DNA from: Syntrophomonadaceae bacterium
Lineage (GTDB): Bacteria; Bacillota; Dethiobacteria; DTU022
Direction of reading: 5' to 3'
DNA: 6,589 nucleotides
Assembly (NCBI GenBank): GCA_007131435.1
Contig: SLQM01000133.1
Span: 1 to 6,589, forward strand
The stretch's first letter is position 1. Every line of letters starts with the position of its first letter. Of the stretch, positions 1 to 5,886 are shown one piece after another. The position numbers and the translations under genes are program-made. The notes under the pieces are model-generated. The model ran no database searches. It was not told the DNA's origin and worked only from the letters and a program-made list of their open reading frames with translations.

Positions 1-1
1 A

Positions 2-217
2 AAAGATGAAGATGGTGAGTTATTCGAAGGGCGAGATCGCAAAACAGGAGAGCTGAAATGGACCGGCACCCGCGTTGACCTGATTTTCGGGTCAAATTCT
101 GAGCTGAGGGCCCTCGCCGAAGTTTACGCGGGCGACGATGCCGGCGAGAAATTTGTGCACGATTTTGTCAGCGCCTGGAATAAGGTAATGAACGCAGACC
201 GCTTTGATCTTGCATAA
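2..217 (+). CDS. katG: Catalase-peroxidase KatG, C-terminal fragment (5' end outside window)
   Basis: Seventy-one codons are open from the left edge to a TAA at 215-217. The residues match the end of bifunctional haem catalase-peroxidases: an EGRDRKTGE stretch (residues 9-17), then WTGTRVDLIFGSNSELRALAEVYA (about 20-43, key residues W20, R24, D26, F29, G30, S31, N32) and the typical ending FVHDFVxAWNKVMNxDRFDLA (51-71). KatG breaks down hydrogen peroxide in the cytoplasm and also has peroxidase activity. Only the very end of the second, non-haem-binding domain is visible, so the catalytic Trp-Tyr-Met adduct and haem ligand cannot be checked. The gene is followed at once by a strong terminator and converges on the aldo/keto reductase gene. 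The family assignment is firm because this C-terminus is highly conserved; whether the full gene is intact is unknown. Confidence 0.93.
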   Translation, partial: KDEDGELFEGRDRKTGELKWTGTRVDLIFGSNSELRALAEVYAGDDAGEKFVHDFVSAWNKVMNADRFDLA

Positions 218-254
218 GTCGGCCGGCAAACAATATGAAAATGTTTTTAAACAC

Positions 255-302
255 CTGAAACCCCTTAACTGTAAGGGGTTTCAGCTATTTTAACCTTTTT
301 TG
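255..302 (+). terminator. Rho-independent terminator of katG, possibly bidirectional
   Basis: A perfect 13-bp stem (CTGAAACCCCTTA at 255-267 pairing with TAAGGGGTTTCAG at 272-284) closes a four-base ACTG loop. It is followed on the + strand by T-rich sequence, ending in a six-T run at 297-302. It lies 37 bases after the katG stop. On the minus strand the bases after the stem are also T/A-rich (GTGTTTAAAAACATTTTC), so the hairpin may also end transcripts of the converging aldo/keto reductase gene, whose stop is at 348. The remaining bases up to 347 hold no gene that I can see. Confidence 0.88.
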
Positions 303-347
303 CACTTCCCACATACAATGCAGTGATAACCTTTTAGCGGCCCAGGG

Positions 348-1532
348 TTATTGCTGATCAAGCTTTTTTACAACCGGCTTTCCCTTACCCATTACATCAT
401 CTATGATTTCCATCCACCTGCTGATCGGGATTGACTGCGGGCATTTTTCTTCACATTCGCCGCAGGCGGTGCAGTTTGCAGCCTGGATCTTTTCCCCGAA
501 CATTGGATTTGTTTTATATGCGTTTTCCCAAAACCTGTATCTTTTGCGGCAGGTTTCAAGCATTTCATACTTAACGGCATCGTTATAGAGGCTGATATTC
601 TCAGTTATATCCACCCCGCTCGGGCATGGCTTGCAGTAACCGCATTCAGTGCAGGGAATGGCGGTCAGCGCTTCATGTATAGCCCGCGCTTCATCAAAAA
701 GCGCAAGCTCCTCAGGATTGAGCATTTCTACTTTTGCAGCAGCTGCGTAAGCAACATTCTGTTTTACCTGCTCCATGGTGGTCATACCGCTAAGAACGGT
801 TGATACTTCCGGCTGGCTCCAGAGCCAGTGCAGGGCCCACTCCACGGGTGTTCTCTTTTTGGCCGCTTTATCCCATACTGCCTGGACAGCTTCAGCCCTC
901 GATGCCAGGTTCCCACCCAGCAGCGGCTCCATAACCGCCACGGCAACCCCTTTATCTGCGGCATACTGCACACCTTCCCTGCCCGCCTGGTTATCAACAT
1001 CCATGTAGTTGTACTGCACCAGGCACATGGCCCAGTTATAGTCATCGATAATCTGTTTAAACGCTTCGGCATCATCATGGAAAGAAAACCCCAGGTGACG
1101 AAAAAGCCCTTTTGCCATGGCTTCTTCAGCCCAATCAAGAATTCCCAAATCACGAAGTTCTGTCCACCTCTTTTTGCCCATTGAATGGAGCAGGTAGAAA
1201 TCAAGGTAGTCCGTATCAAGACGGCGCAGCTGTTCGTCCAGGAAGCGGTCAAAGTCAGCCTTGCTCTTTACATCCCAGCTGGGCAGCTTTGTTGTTAACT
1301 TAACTTTTTCCCGGTACCCGTCTTTTAGAGCCCTGCCGACAAAGCCTTCGCTGGTGCCGTTATGATAGACATAGGCAGTATCAACGAAGTTAACTCCATG
1401 ATCAACTGCATAGCGAATCATCCTGGTCGCTTCTGGTTCATCTATTTCGCCATCCTTAACAGGCAAGCGCATAGCGCCGAAACCGAGTGCTGATACTTCT
1501 AAATCAAGGCTGCCAAATTTCCTGTATTGCAT
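348..1532 (-). CDS. Aldo/keto reductase with C-terminal 4Fe-4S ferredoxin domain
   Basis: A 394-residue protein of the COG1453 type. Residues 1-285 form the TIM-barrel aldo/keto reductase domain. The expected catalytic tetrad is visible: D51 and Y56 in VDTAYVY, K82 in LTTKLP and H116 in YLLHS. The NAD(P)H-binding C-terminal part of the barrel includes VLSGMTTMEQVKQNV (247-260). Residues 290-372 carry two ferredoxin-like cysteine sets, C294/C297/C300/C303 followed by Pro, and C354/C357/C360/C364 followed by Pro, enough for two [4Fe-4S] clusters. No signal peptide or membrane segment is seen, so it is probably cytoplasmic. The ATG at 1530-1532 is preceded by GGAGG (1541-1545) at 8 bases, which fixes the start. 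It probably reduces a carbonyl or quinone-like substrate and exchanges electrons through its clusters, but the substrate is unknown for most of this family. It is transcribed away from the cooF operon across a shared control region. The family call is firm and the function is open. Confidence 0.92.
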   Translation of the reverse strand: MQYRKFGSLDLEVSALGFGAMRLPVKDGEIDEPEATRMIRYAVDHGVNFVDTAYVYHNGTSEGFVGRALKDGYREKVKLTTKLPSWDVKSKADFDRFLDEQLRRLDTDYLDFYLLHSMGKKRWTELRDLGILDWAEEAMAKGLFRHLGFSFHDDAEAFKQIIDDYNWAMCLVQYNYMDVDNQAGREGVQYAADKGVAVAVMEPLLGGNLASRAEAVQAVWDKAAKKRTPVEWALHWLWSQPEVSTVLSGMTTMEQVKQNVAYAAAAKVEMLNPEELALFDEARAIHEALTAIPCTECGYCKPCPSGVDITENISLYNDAVKYEMLETCRKRYRFWENAYKTNPMFGEKIQAANCTACGECEEKCPQSIPISRWMEIIDDVMGKGKPVVKKLDQQ

Positions 1533-1559
1533 TATTTAAACCTCCAATTAATAAGGCTT

Positions 1560-1574
1560 TCATTATCATTATAA
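1560..1574. promoter_or_regulatory. Possible PerR/Fur-family operator
   Basis: The 15 bases TCATTATCATTATAA match the PerR box consensus TTATAATnATTATAA at 12 of 14 defined positions, with the right half exact, and the Fur 7-1-7 consensus at 11 of 14. The site covers the proximal -10 of the aldo/keto reductase gene and its predicted start point, where a repressor would block transcription. The AT-rich background makes a chance match plausible, and no regulator gene is in the window. Confidence 0.35.
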
Positions 1575-1597
1575 TTTCTTAATCATCAGGTAGTCAG
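1568..1597 (-). promoter_or_regulatory. Candidate sigma-A promoter for the aldo/keto reductase gene (proximal)
   Basis: Read on the minus strand, CTGACT (1597-1592) is followed after 18 bases by a perfect TATAAT (1573-1568). Transcription would begin near 1561, giving a leader of about 28 bases that contains the GGAGG ribosome site. The -35 matches consensus at four of six positions. The region is AT-rich, so chance matches are possible. Confidence 0.5.
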
Positions 1598-1619
1598 TTT
1601 CCTGCTCCTATGTTTATGA

Positions 1620-1628
1620 ATTATAGCA
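1620..1628 (-). promoter_or_regulatory. Candidate extended -10 promoter (distal) for the aldo/keto reductase gene
   Basis: On the minus strand the nine bases TGCTATAAT form a perfect extended -10 element, which can work with a poor -35; the best -35 at the right distance (TTAGTA, 1648-1643) is weak. Transcription would begin near 1613. A short inverted repeat, ATACT-AAA-AGTAT (1642-1654), overlaps the -35 position. Either this or the proximal element, or both, could drive the gene. Confidence 0.4.
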
Positions 1629-1702
1629 TAAAAACCATGGAATACTAAAAGTATGGGCGTTCGAAAAAATGAAAACTGCTCACAACTTATTTGCTTATTG
1701 CC

Positions 1703-1721
1703 ACCAGTCAGCTGAACTGGT
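1703..1721. repeat. Inverted repeat in the divergent control region
   Basis: ACCAGT (1703-1708) and ACTGGT (1716-1721) form a perfect 6-bp inverted repeat around seven bases that include the palindrome CAGCTG. It lies 40 bases upstream of the predicted cooF -35 element, a position suited to an activator or shared regulator. I do not recognise it as the box of a known regulator. Confidence 0.35.
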
Positions 1722-1760
1722 TTATTAAGCCATGAATGTAAATATATCACCTGATTTGCC

Positions 1761-1789
1761 TTGACTTGGACAGACAATTCTGATATTTT
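1761..1789 (+). promoter_or_regulatory. Sigma-A-type promoter of the cooF-cooS operon
   Basis: TTGACT (1761-1766, five of six consensus bases) is separated by exactly 17 bases from TATTTT (1784-1789), which is preceded by the extended -10 TG at 1781-1782. The start point would be near 1796, leaving a leader of about 127 bases before the cooF ATG. No other well-formed + strand promoter is seen between 1533 and 1922. I could not recognise a known riboswitch in the leader. Confidence 0.65.
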
Positions 1790-1805
1790 TTAACCAGGCG
1801 ATCAC

Positions 1806-1823
1806 AGAAGTAGTTATACTTCT
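1806..1823. promoter_or_regulatory. 18-bp palindrome just downstream of the cooF promoter: candidate operator
   Basis: AGAAGTA (1806-1812) and TACTTCT (1817-1823) are perfect 7-bp inverted arms around GTTA. The site begins about 10 bases after the predicted transcription start, a classic repressor position. As RNA it would also form a short, rather weak hairpin. It does not resemble the CooA box (TGTC...GACA type), the Rex box or the FNR box. The regulator is unknown. Confidence 0.4.
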
Positions 1824-1922
1824 CAATCGATCCAACCGTTTTAATTACCGCCTTAGATTCCGGGGCAGCAAGAGTGTTGTCAATTATGGAAAGCTTGTAA
1901 AGAGCGATAAGGAGGTAGATTT

Positions 1923-2540
1923 ATGAAAACGGTTTTTGTACAACCAGATCGATGTGTTGGCTGTAAACAGTGTGAAGTTGCCTGTGCTGTTGAGCACTCG
2001 CAAAGCAAGAACCTTTACCAGGCAGTATTTGAAAGCCCCAAACCTAAACCCCGGATTTTCGTTGGCCCTGGAATCTACCTGAATTCATCTTTTCCCAACA
2101 AGTGCCGGCATTGTAATCCCGCTCCATGTATGGCCGTTTGCCCCACATCCGCTATAAAAAGAACTGAAGATAATGAAATAGTCCTGATCGATGGCGATAA
2201 ATGCATAAACTGTGCCATGTGTGCCATGGTTTGCCCCTTTGATGTAATCCGCTACTACAATTCCATCGAAGCGATAAGAAAAAGGGTTGTGGCCTTAAAG
2301 TGTGATCACTGTGTGGCAAGGCAGCAGGATGGCCTGGAACCGGCCTGCGTTGAAGTCTGTAAAGTTAGCGCCCTGCTGTTCGGGGATATTAATGAACTGG
2401 CACAAAAAGCATCATCAAAACTGGCCCGTATTGTCTCCGAAATTGATACGGCGGTTTCAAAAGAGCCTTTGCATTTACCGGATCACCTGGAAGCCTGGCG
2501 CAGTTGGGGAAAAAGCGCTTCAAAGCTTGCTAAAAAATAG
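1923..2540 (+). CDS. cooF: CooF-type four-cluster ferredoxin, electron-transfer partner of CO dehydrogenase
   Basis: A 205-residue iron-sulfur protein with 16 cysteines in four ferredoxin sets: C11/C14/C17/C21, C61/C64/C69/C73, C94/C97/C100/C104 and C127/C130/C142/C146, enough for four [4Fe-4S] clusters. This is the architecture of CooF and of related HycB/DmsB/PhsB electron-transfer subunits. Its place immediately upstream of cooS makes CooF the best name. It would accept electrons from the exposed cluster of CooS and hand them to a partner, here probably the flavoprotein encoded downstream. The last 45 residues have no cysteines and end in a basic tail (about 195-205, five lysines), possibly a docking surface. 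No signal peptide is seen, so it is cytoplasmic. AAGGAGG (1909-1915) lies 7 bases before the ATG, supporting the start. It is the first gene of the operon, with 45 bases to cooS. An alternative reading, as a subunit of another oxidoreductase, is unlikely given the neighbours. Confidence 0.92.
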   Translation: MKTVFVQPDRCVGCKQCEVACAVEHSQSKNLYQAVFESPKPKPRIFVGPGIYLNSSFPNKCRHCNPAPCMAVCPTSAIKRTEDNEIVLIDGDKCINCAMCAMVCPFDVIRYYNSIEAIRKRVVALKCDHCVARQQDGLEPACVEVCKVSALLFGDINELAQKASSKLARIVSEIDTAVSKEPLHLPDHLEAWRSWGKSASKLAKK

Positions 2541-2585
2541 CTGCCAGGTGCTCTTTTTATTATCTTATTTTGAGGAGGATTTGTA

Positions 2586-4493
2586 ATGTCTGCTCATGAG
2601 AAAAATTTAAGTATTGCCCTGGATGCCCAAAAAATGCTGCACCGTGCCAGCGTGGATAATATTGAGACTGTATGGGATCGCCTGACCAGGCAGGAACCGC
2701 AGTGCGGTTATTGCTCCCTGGGGCTGAGCTGTCGCAACTGCAGCATGGGGCCCTGCAGAATTGATCCATTTGGTGATGGCCCACAAAAAGGTGTTTGTGG
2801 TGCCGATGCCGATATAATAGTGGCCCGTAACCTGGCCCGAACTATCGCTGCCGGCGCTGCAGCTCATTCTGATCACGGTCGTGATATTCTTGAGGCACTT
2901 TATCATGTAGGTTCAGGAGATACAGAGTCTTACGCTGTAAATAGTGAGGATAAGTTGAAAGCACTTGCTTCGGAATATGGGATTGATACAAATAATAAAC
3001 AGGTGCAGGAACTGGCAAAAGAACTTGCCTGGGAAATGATGGAGGATTTTGGCACCCGTAAAGAAGAGCTGACTTTCGTAAAAAGACTTCCCGGGGAACG
3101 GCAAAAGCTGTGGGCAAAGTTAGGAATAATACCAAGAGGAATAGACAGGGAAAATGTCGAGGTGCTGCACCGCACCCACATGGGTGTAGATAATGATTAT
3201 GTTAATATTCTTCTGCATGCCCTGCGCACCAGTCTTTCTGATGGTTGGGGAGGTTCTATGATTGCTACCGAGGTATCAGATATTTTGTTTGGGATACCAA
3301 AACCTTTAACCTCAAAAGTAAATCTCGGTGTATTGAAACCGGATATGGTGAATATTGCCCTGCACGGTCATAATCCCATGCTGTCAGATGTTATAGTGCA
3401 GGCAGCCCGCGATCCCGAACTTCAAAAGCAGGCTGAAAGCCTGGGAGCAAAAGGCATTAACCTGGTCGGGCTTTGCTGTACCGGTAATGAATTGCAGATG
3501 AGACTTGGCATTCCGATGGCCGGCAACCACCTGATGCAGGAACTGGCGATTATGACTGGCGCGCTTGATGCCATGGTTGTTGATTACCAGTGTATTATGC
3601 CTTCCGTGGTTGAAACAGCGAAATGTTTCCACACAACTGTAATTTCTACTTTCGACAAAGCCAAATTTACGGGTGCCACTCATATCAGCTTTGACCCGCA
3701 GCGTGGAGTTGAAATAGGCAAGGAGATTGTTAAGCTGGGCGTCGACAATTATGCCAATCGTGTCCCTGGCAGAGTGCTGATTCCCGACAGCCCGGTAGAA
3801 ATGATGGCCGGGTTTTCTGTCGAGGCAATTGTCAGTGCCCTTGGCGGAAGCCCTGAGCCGCTGGTAGATGCCATAAAAGCAGGCAGCATCAGGGGCGCTG
3901 CCGGGGTTGTGGGCTGCAACAACCCGAAAATTAAGCATGACTACGGGCACACTACACTGACCAGGCGTTTGATTGAAAATGATATCCTGGTGGTTGTGAC
4001 CGGCTGCAGCGCTGTTTCCAATGGCAAAGCCGGTTTAATGATGCCAGCGGCTGCCGAACAGGCCGGGGAAGGCCTAAAAGCTGTATGTAAAGCGCTTGGC
4101 ATTCCACCTGTTCTGCATATGGGATCCTGTGTTGATAATACGCGGATCCTGGTACTGGCTGCAGCTCTTGCCAATTTCCTGGGAACTGATATAGACAAAC
4201 TGCCCCTGGCCGGCGCCGCCCCTGAGTGGTATTCAGAGAAAGCTGTTTCCATTGGCGCTTATGTGGTTGCTTCCGGCATTTATACCGTCCTGGGAGTTCA
4301 GCCGGCAATTTTTGGCAGCCCCAACGTGGTTAACCTGCTGGCGAAAGGCCTTGATGATGTGGTAGGCGCCAAGTTTGCCGTTGAGCCCGATCCAGAAAAA
4401 GCCGCTGTCCTTATCCGCAGGCATATTGAGCAAAAGCGCCAGGGGCTTGGCCTTCCGGCAGTGGAAGCAGATAAAATTCCAATGCCCGAATAA
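2586..4493 (+). CDS. cooS: Anaerobic Ni-Fe carbon monoxide dehydrogenase catalytic subunit CooS
   Basis: A 635-residue protein, the usual length for monofunctional CooS, which oxidises CO with water to CO2, two electrons and two protons as a cytoplasmic homodimer. The B-cluster ligands are C49, C52, C57 and C71. The [Ni-4Fe-5S/4S] C-cluster ligands are H262 (in LHGHNP), C298 (in GLCCTGNE), C336 (DYQC), C444 (VGCNN), C474 (TGC) and C515 (MGSC). Likely acid-base residues are H94, H97, D219 and K552. The dimer-bridging D-cluster is supplied by C40 and C43, a CX2C arrangement; the position just before C49, a cysteine in CX7C enzymes, is S48. The spacing of the C-cluster ligands, including 41 residues between C474 and C515, agrees with the Desulfovibrio vulgaris enzyme as I remember it. 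GAGGAGG (2572-2578) lies 7 bases before the ATG. No acetyl-CoA synthase and no CooC nickel-insertion ATPase are in the window, so maturation would need a gene elsewhere. All required ligands are present and the enzyme should be functional. Confidence 0.97.
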   Translation: MSAHEKNLSIALDAQKMLHRASVDNIETVWDRLTRQEPQCGYCSLGLSCRNCSMGPCRIDPFGDGPQKGVCGADADIIVARNLARTIAAGAAAHSDHGRDILEALYHVGSGDTESYAVNSEDKLKALASEYGIDTNNKQVQELAKELAWEMMEDFGTRKEELTFVKRLPGERQKLWAKLGIIPRGIDRENVEVLHRTHMGVDNDYVNILLHALRTSLSDGWGGSMIATEVSDILFGIPKPLTSKVNLGVLKPDMVNIALHGHNPMLSDVIVQAARDPELQKQAESLGAKGINLVGLCCTGNELQMRLGIPMAGNHLMQELAIMTGALDAMVVDYQCIMPSVVETAKCFHTTVISTFDKAKFTGATHISFDPQRGVEIGKEIVKLGVDNYANRVPGRVLIPDSPVEMMAGFSVEAIVSALGGSPEPLVDAIKAGSIRGAAGVVGCNNPKIKHDYGHTTLTRRLIENDILVVVTGCSAVSNGKAGLMMPAAAEQAGEGLKAVCKALGIPPVLHMGSCVDNTRILVLAAALANFLGTDIDKLPLAGAAPEWYSEKAVSIGAYVVASGIYTVLGVQPAIFGSPNVVNLLAKGLDDVVGAKFAVEPDPEKAAVLIRRHIEQKRQGLGLPAVEADKIPMPE

Positions 4494-4536
4494 ACAATTA
4501 TTCAGGCCATGTAGCCAATAACGGGCAAAGGAGGCC

Positions 4537-5775
4537 ATGATGAAAACTATTATAATAGGCGCAGGGCCGGCTGGTGTAAAGGCAGCGGAAACCCTAAGGG
4601 AAGAAGATAAGAAGCATGAGATAATAATGTTATCCAGTGAGCCTTATCCTCCCTATTCACCTCCGGCAATGGTCCAATATTTTTTAACCGGCGAAGCTTT
4701 ACACTACTGGAGAGGCCAAGACTTTCCTGAACTGAATAATATTGATTACCGCCAGGGATGCCATGTCGTATCTGTCAGTCCGGATATGAACGAGATAGAG
4801 CTGGAAAGCGGAGAAAAGCTGACATATGATTACCTTGTTATTGCAGCCGGAAGCAGGCTTTATACCCCGGTCGAGGGATCTGATAAAAAAGGCATTCACA
4901 ATTTCAAGTCCCTGAAGGCCGGAGATGAATTGCTGGCAAAGGTTCGCAGCGGCGAAGTTAGTAGCGCCTTGATAGTCGGGGCTGGTTTTATCGGAGTTGA
5001 AGTAGCCCTGATGCTTAAAAAAATGGAACTTGATGTAACAATGCTGGTAAGATCCAGGGTGATGCGCTCAATGCTTGACCCTGAAACATCCACTTTTGTG
5101 CAGTGTATCCTGGAAGACCGCGAGGTTAAAATACTCCGGGGTGACGATGCCGATGCTGTTGCCTTCCCCGGTGACAATGCTGCCAGGGCGGTTCAGATGA
5201 AATCAGGAAAAGAACTTACAGCAGACCTGCTGGTTGCCGCCACGGGACTCAAGCCAAACATTGAATTTTTAAGCGGCTCAGGAATCGAAACTGATTGGGG
5301 AGTTTTCGTTGATCAATACCTCTGCACCAATATGCCTAATATATATGCTGCGGGAGATATTACTGAAACTTTTGATCGCCTTACAGGTGAGCGTTATAGC
5401 CATGCGAACTACCCCAATGCAATTACCCAGGGAAACCTGGCAGGACTAAATATATTGGGCTATGGCCTGGTATATGACGGCTCTGAAAACATGAACAGCA
5501 TGAAACACCTGGATGTACCTGTAATTGCTGCAGGCCTGATGGAAGGCGAAGAGATCAGGCTTCACAGAAATGGATCGCTGCGCAAGCTCTGGGTTAAGGA
5601 TAATAAACTCGTTGGATGCCGCCTGGCCGGCGATATTACAGGAGCCGGTATATTTATAAACCTGATTAAGAGAGGTGTTGATATAAGCCCAATCAGGGAC
5701 AACCTATCAGAACCTAATTTTTGTTATACACATATTCATGATACAGCCCTGATGGATAATGTGATTCCCAGTTAG
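4537..5775 (+). CDS. FAD-dependent NAD(P) oxidoreductase associated with CODH (FNOR type)
   Basis: A 412-residue flavoprotein of the two-dinucleotide-domain pyridine nucleotide oxidoreductase family (NADH oxidase/rubredoxin reductase-like). The N-terminal FAD motif is GAGPAG (8-13). The NAD(P)H motif is GAGFIG (148-153). ATG (235-237) and NIYAAGDI (268-275, D274 for the FAD ribityl chain) follow, then a C-terminal domain from about 320. There is no CxxxxC disulfide pair and no cysteine near residue 42, so it is neither a disulfide reductase nor a typical Cys-dependent NADH oxidase/peroxidase. After the second beta strand it has VRSRVMRS (171-178) instead of an acidic residue, suggesting NADPH. 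Family context (cooS-cooF-FNOR clusters in other anaerobes) implies that it passes CO-derived electrons from CooF to NAD(P)+. AAAGGAGG (4527-4534) is only 2 bases from the first ATG (4537) but 5 from the second (4540), so the second ATG is the likelier start. It lies 43 bases after cooS, the last gene of the operon. The exact electron acceptor is inferred. Confidence 0.9.
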   Translation: MMKTIIIGAGPAGVKAAETLREEDKKHEIIMLSSEPYPPYSPPAMVQYFLTGEALHYWRGQDFPELNNIDYRQGCHVVSVSPDMNEIELESGEKLTYDYLVIAAGSRLYTPVEGSDKKGIHNFKSLKAGDELLAKVRSGEVSSALIVGAGFIGVEVALMLKKMELDVTMLVRSRVMRSMLDPETSTFVQCILEDREVKILRGDDADAVAFPGDNAARAVQMKSGKELTADLLVAATGLKPNIEFLSGSGIETDWGVFVDQYLCTNMPNIYAAGDITETFDRLTGERYSHANYPNAITQGNLAGLNILGYGLVYDGSENMNSMKHLDVPVIAAGLMEGEEIRLHRNGSLRKLWVKDNKLVGCRLAGDITGAGIFINLIKRGVDISPIRDNLSEPNFCYTHIHDTALMDNVIPS

Positions 5776-5817
5776 ATGCCTGTGTTTAGATATATCAAAG
5801 TTAAATTCCCAATCAAG

Positions 5818-5858
5818 TTAAGTGCCCCATCGCTGCTTGAAAGCGATGGGGCACTTAA
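5818..5858. terminator. Perfect 17-bp hairpin between convergent genes, probable bidirectional terminator
   Basis: TTAAGTGCCCCATCGCT (5818-5834) and its exact complement (5842-5858) flank a 7-base loop. The stem is long and GC-rich in its core, and it sits between the converging oxidoreductase (stop 5775) and symporter (stop 5887) genes, as a shared terminator would. Neither strand has a good T-run after the stem: the + strand continues AAATCATACT and the minus strand CTTGATTGGGAATTT. It may instead be a processing/stability hairpin or a dispersed repeat. The remainder of the 111-base gap holds nothing else that I recognise. Confidence 0.6.
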
Positions 5859-5886
5859 ATCATACTCGGTGGTACGCTTACTGGTA

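Noticed and set aside
1642..1654. ATACT-AAA-AGTAT as an operator
   Set aside because: The arms are only 5 bp in AT-rich sequence; too short to support on its own, so it is only mentioned with the distal promoter.
1586..1777. 63-codon open frame on the minus strand in the divergent control region
   Set aside because: It begins with TTG, has no ribosome site, resembles no family I know and overlaps promoter elements.
1815..1820. TATACT as an alternative + strand -10 for cooF
   Set aside because: There is no -35-like hexamer at 16-18 bases, and the hexamer is part of the 1806-1823 palindrome.
1855..1883. Perfect minus-strand TTGACA (1883-1878) as a promoter
   Set aside because: No acceptable -10 lies 16-18 bases further on; the bases there read GAATCT or AATCTA.
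1861..1922. CooA-type CO-sensor site near cooF
   Set aside because: Only one TGTCA-like half (1878-1882) is present and no matching GACA half at the required spacing.
2541..2585. T-rich stretch (CTCTTTTTATTATC) between cooF and cooS as an intra-operon terminator
   Set aside because: No stable stem precedes it; the bases between the stop and the cooS Shine-Dalgarno site form only 3-bp pairings.
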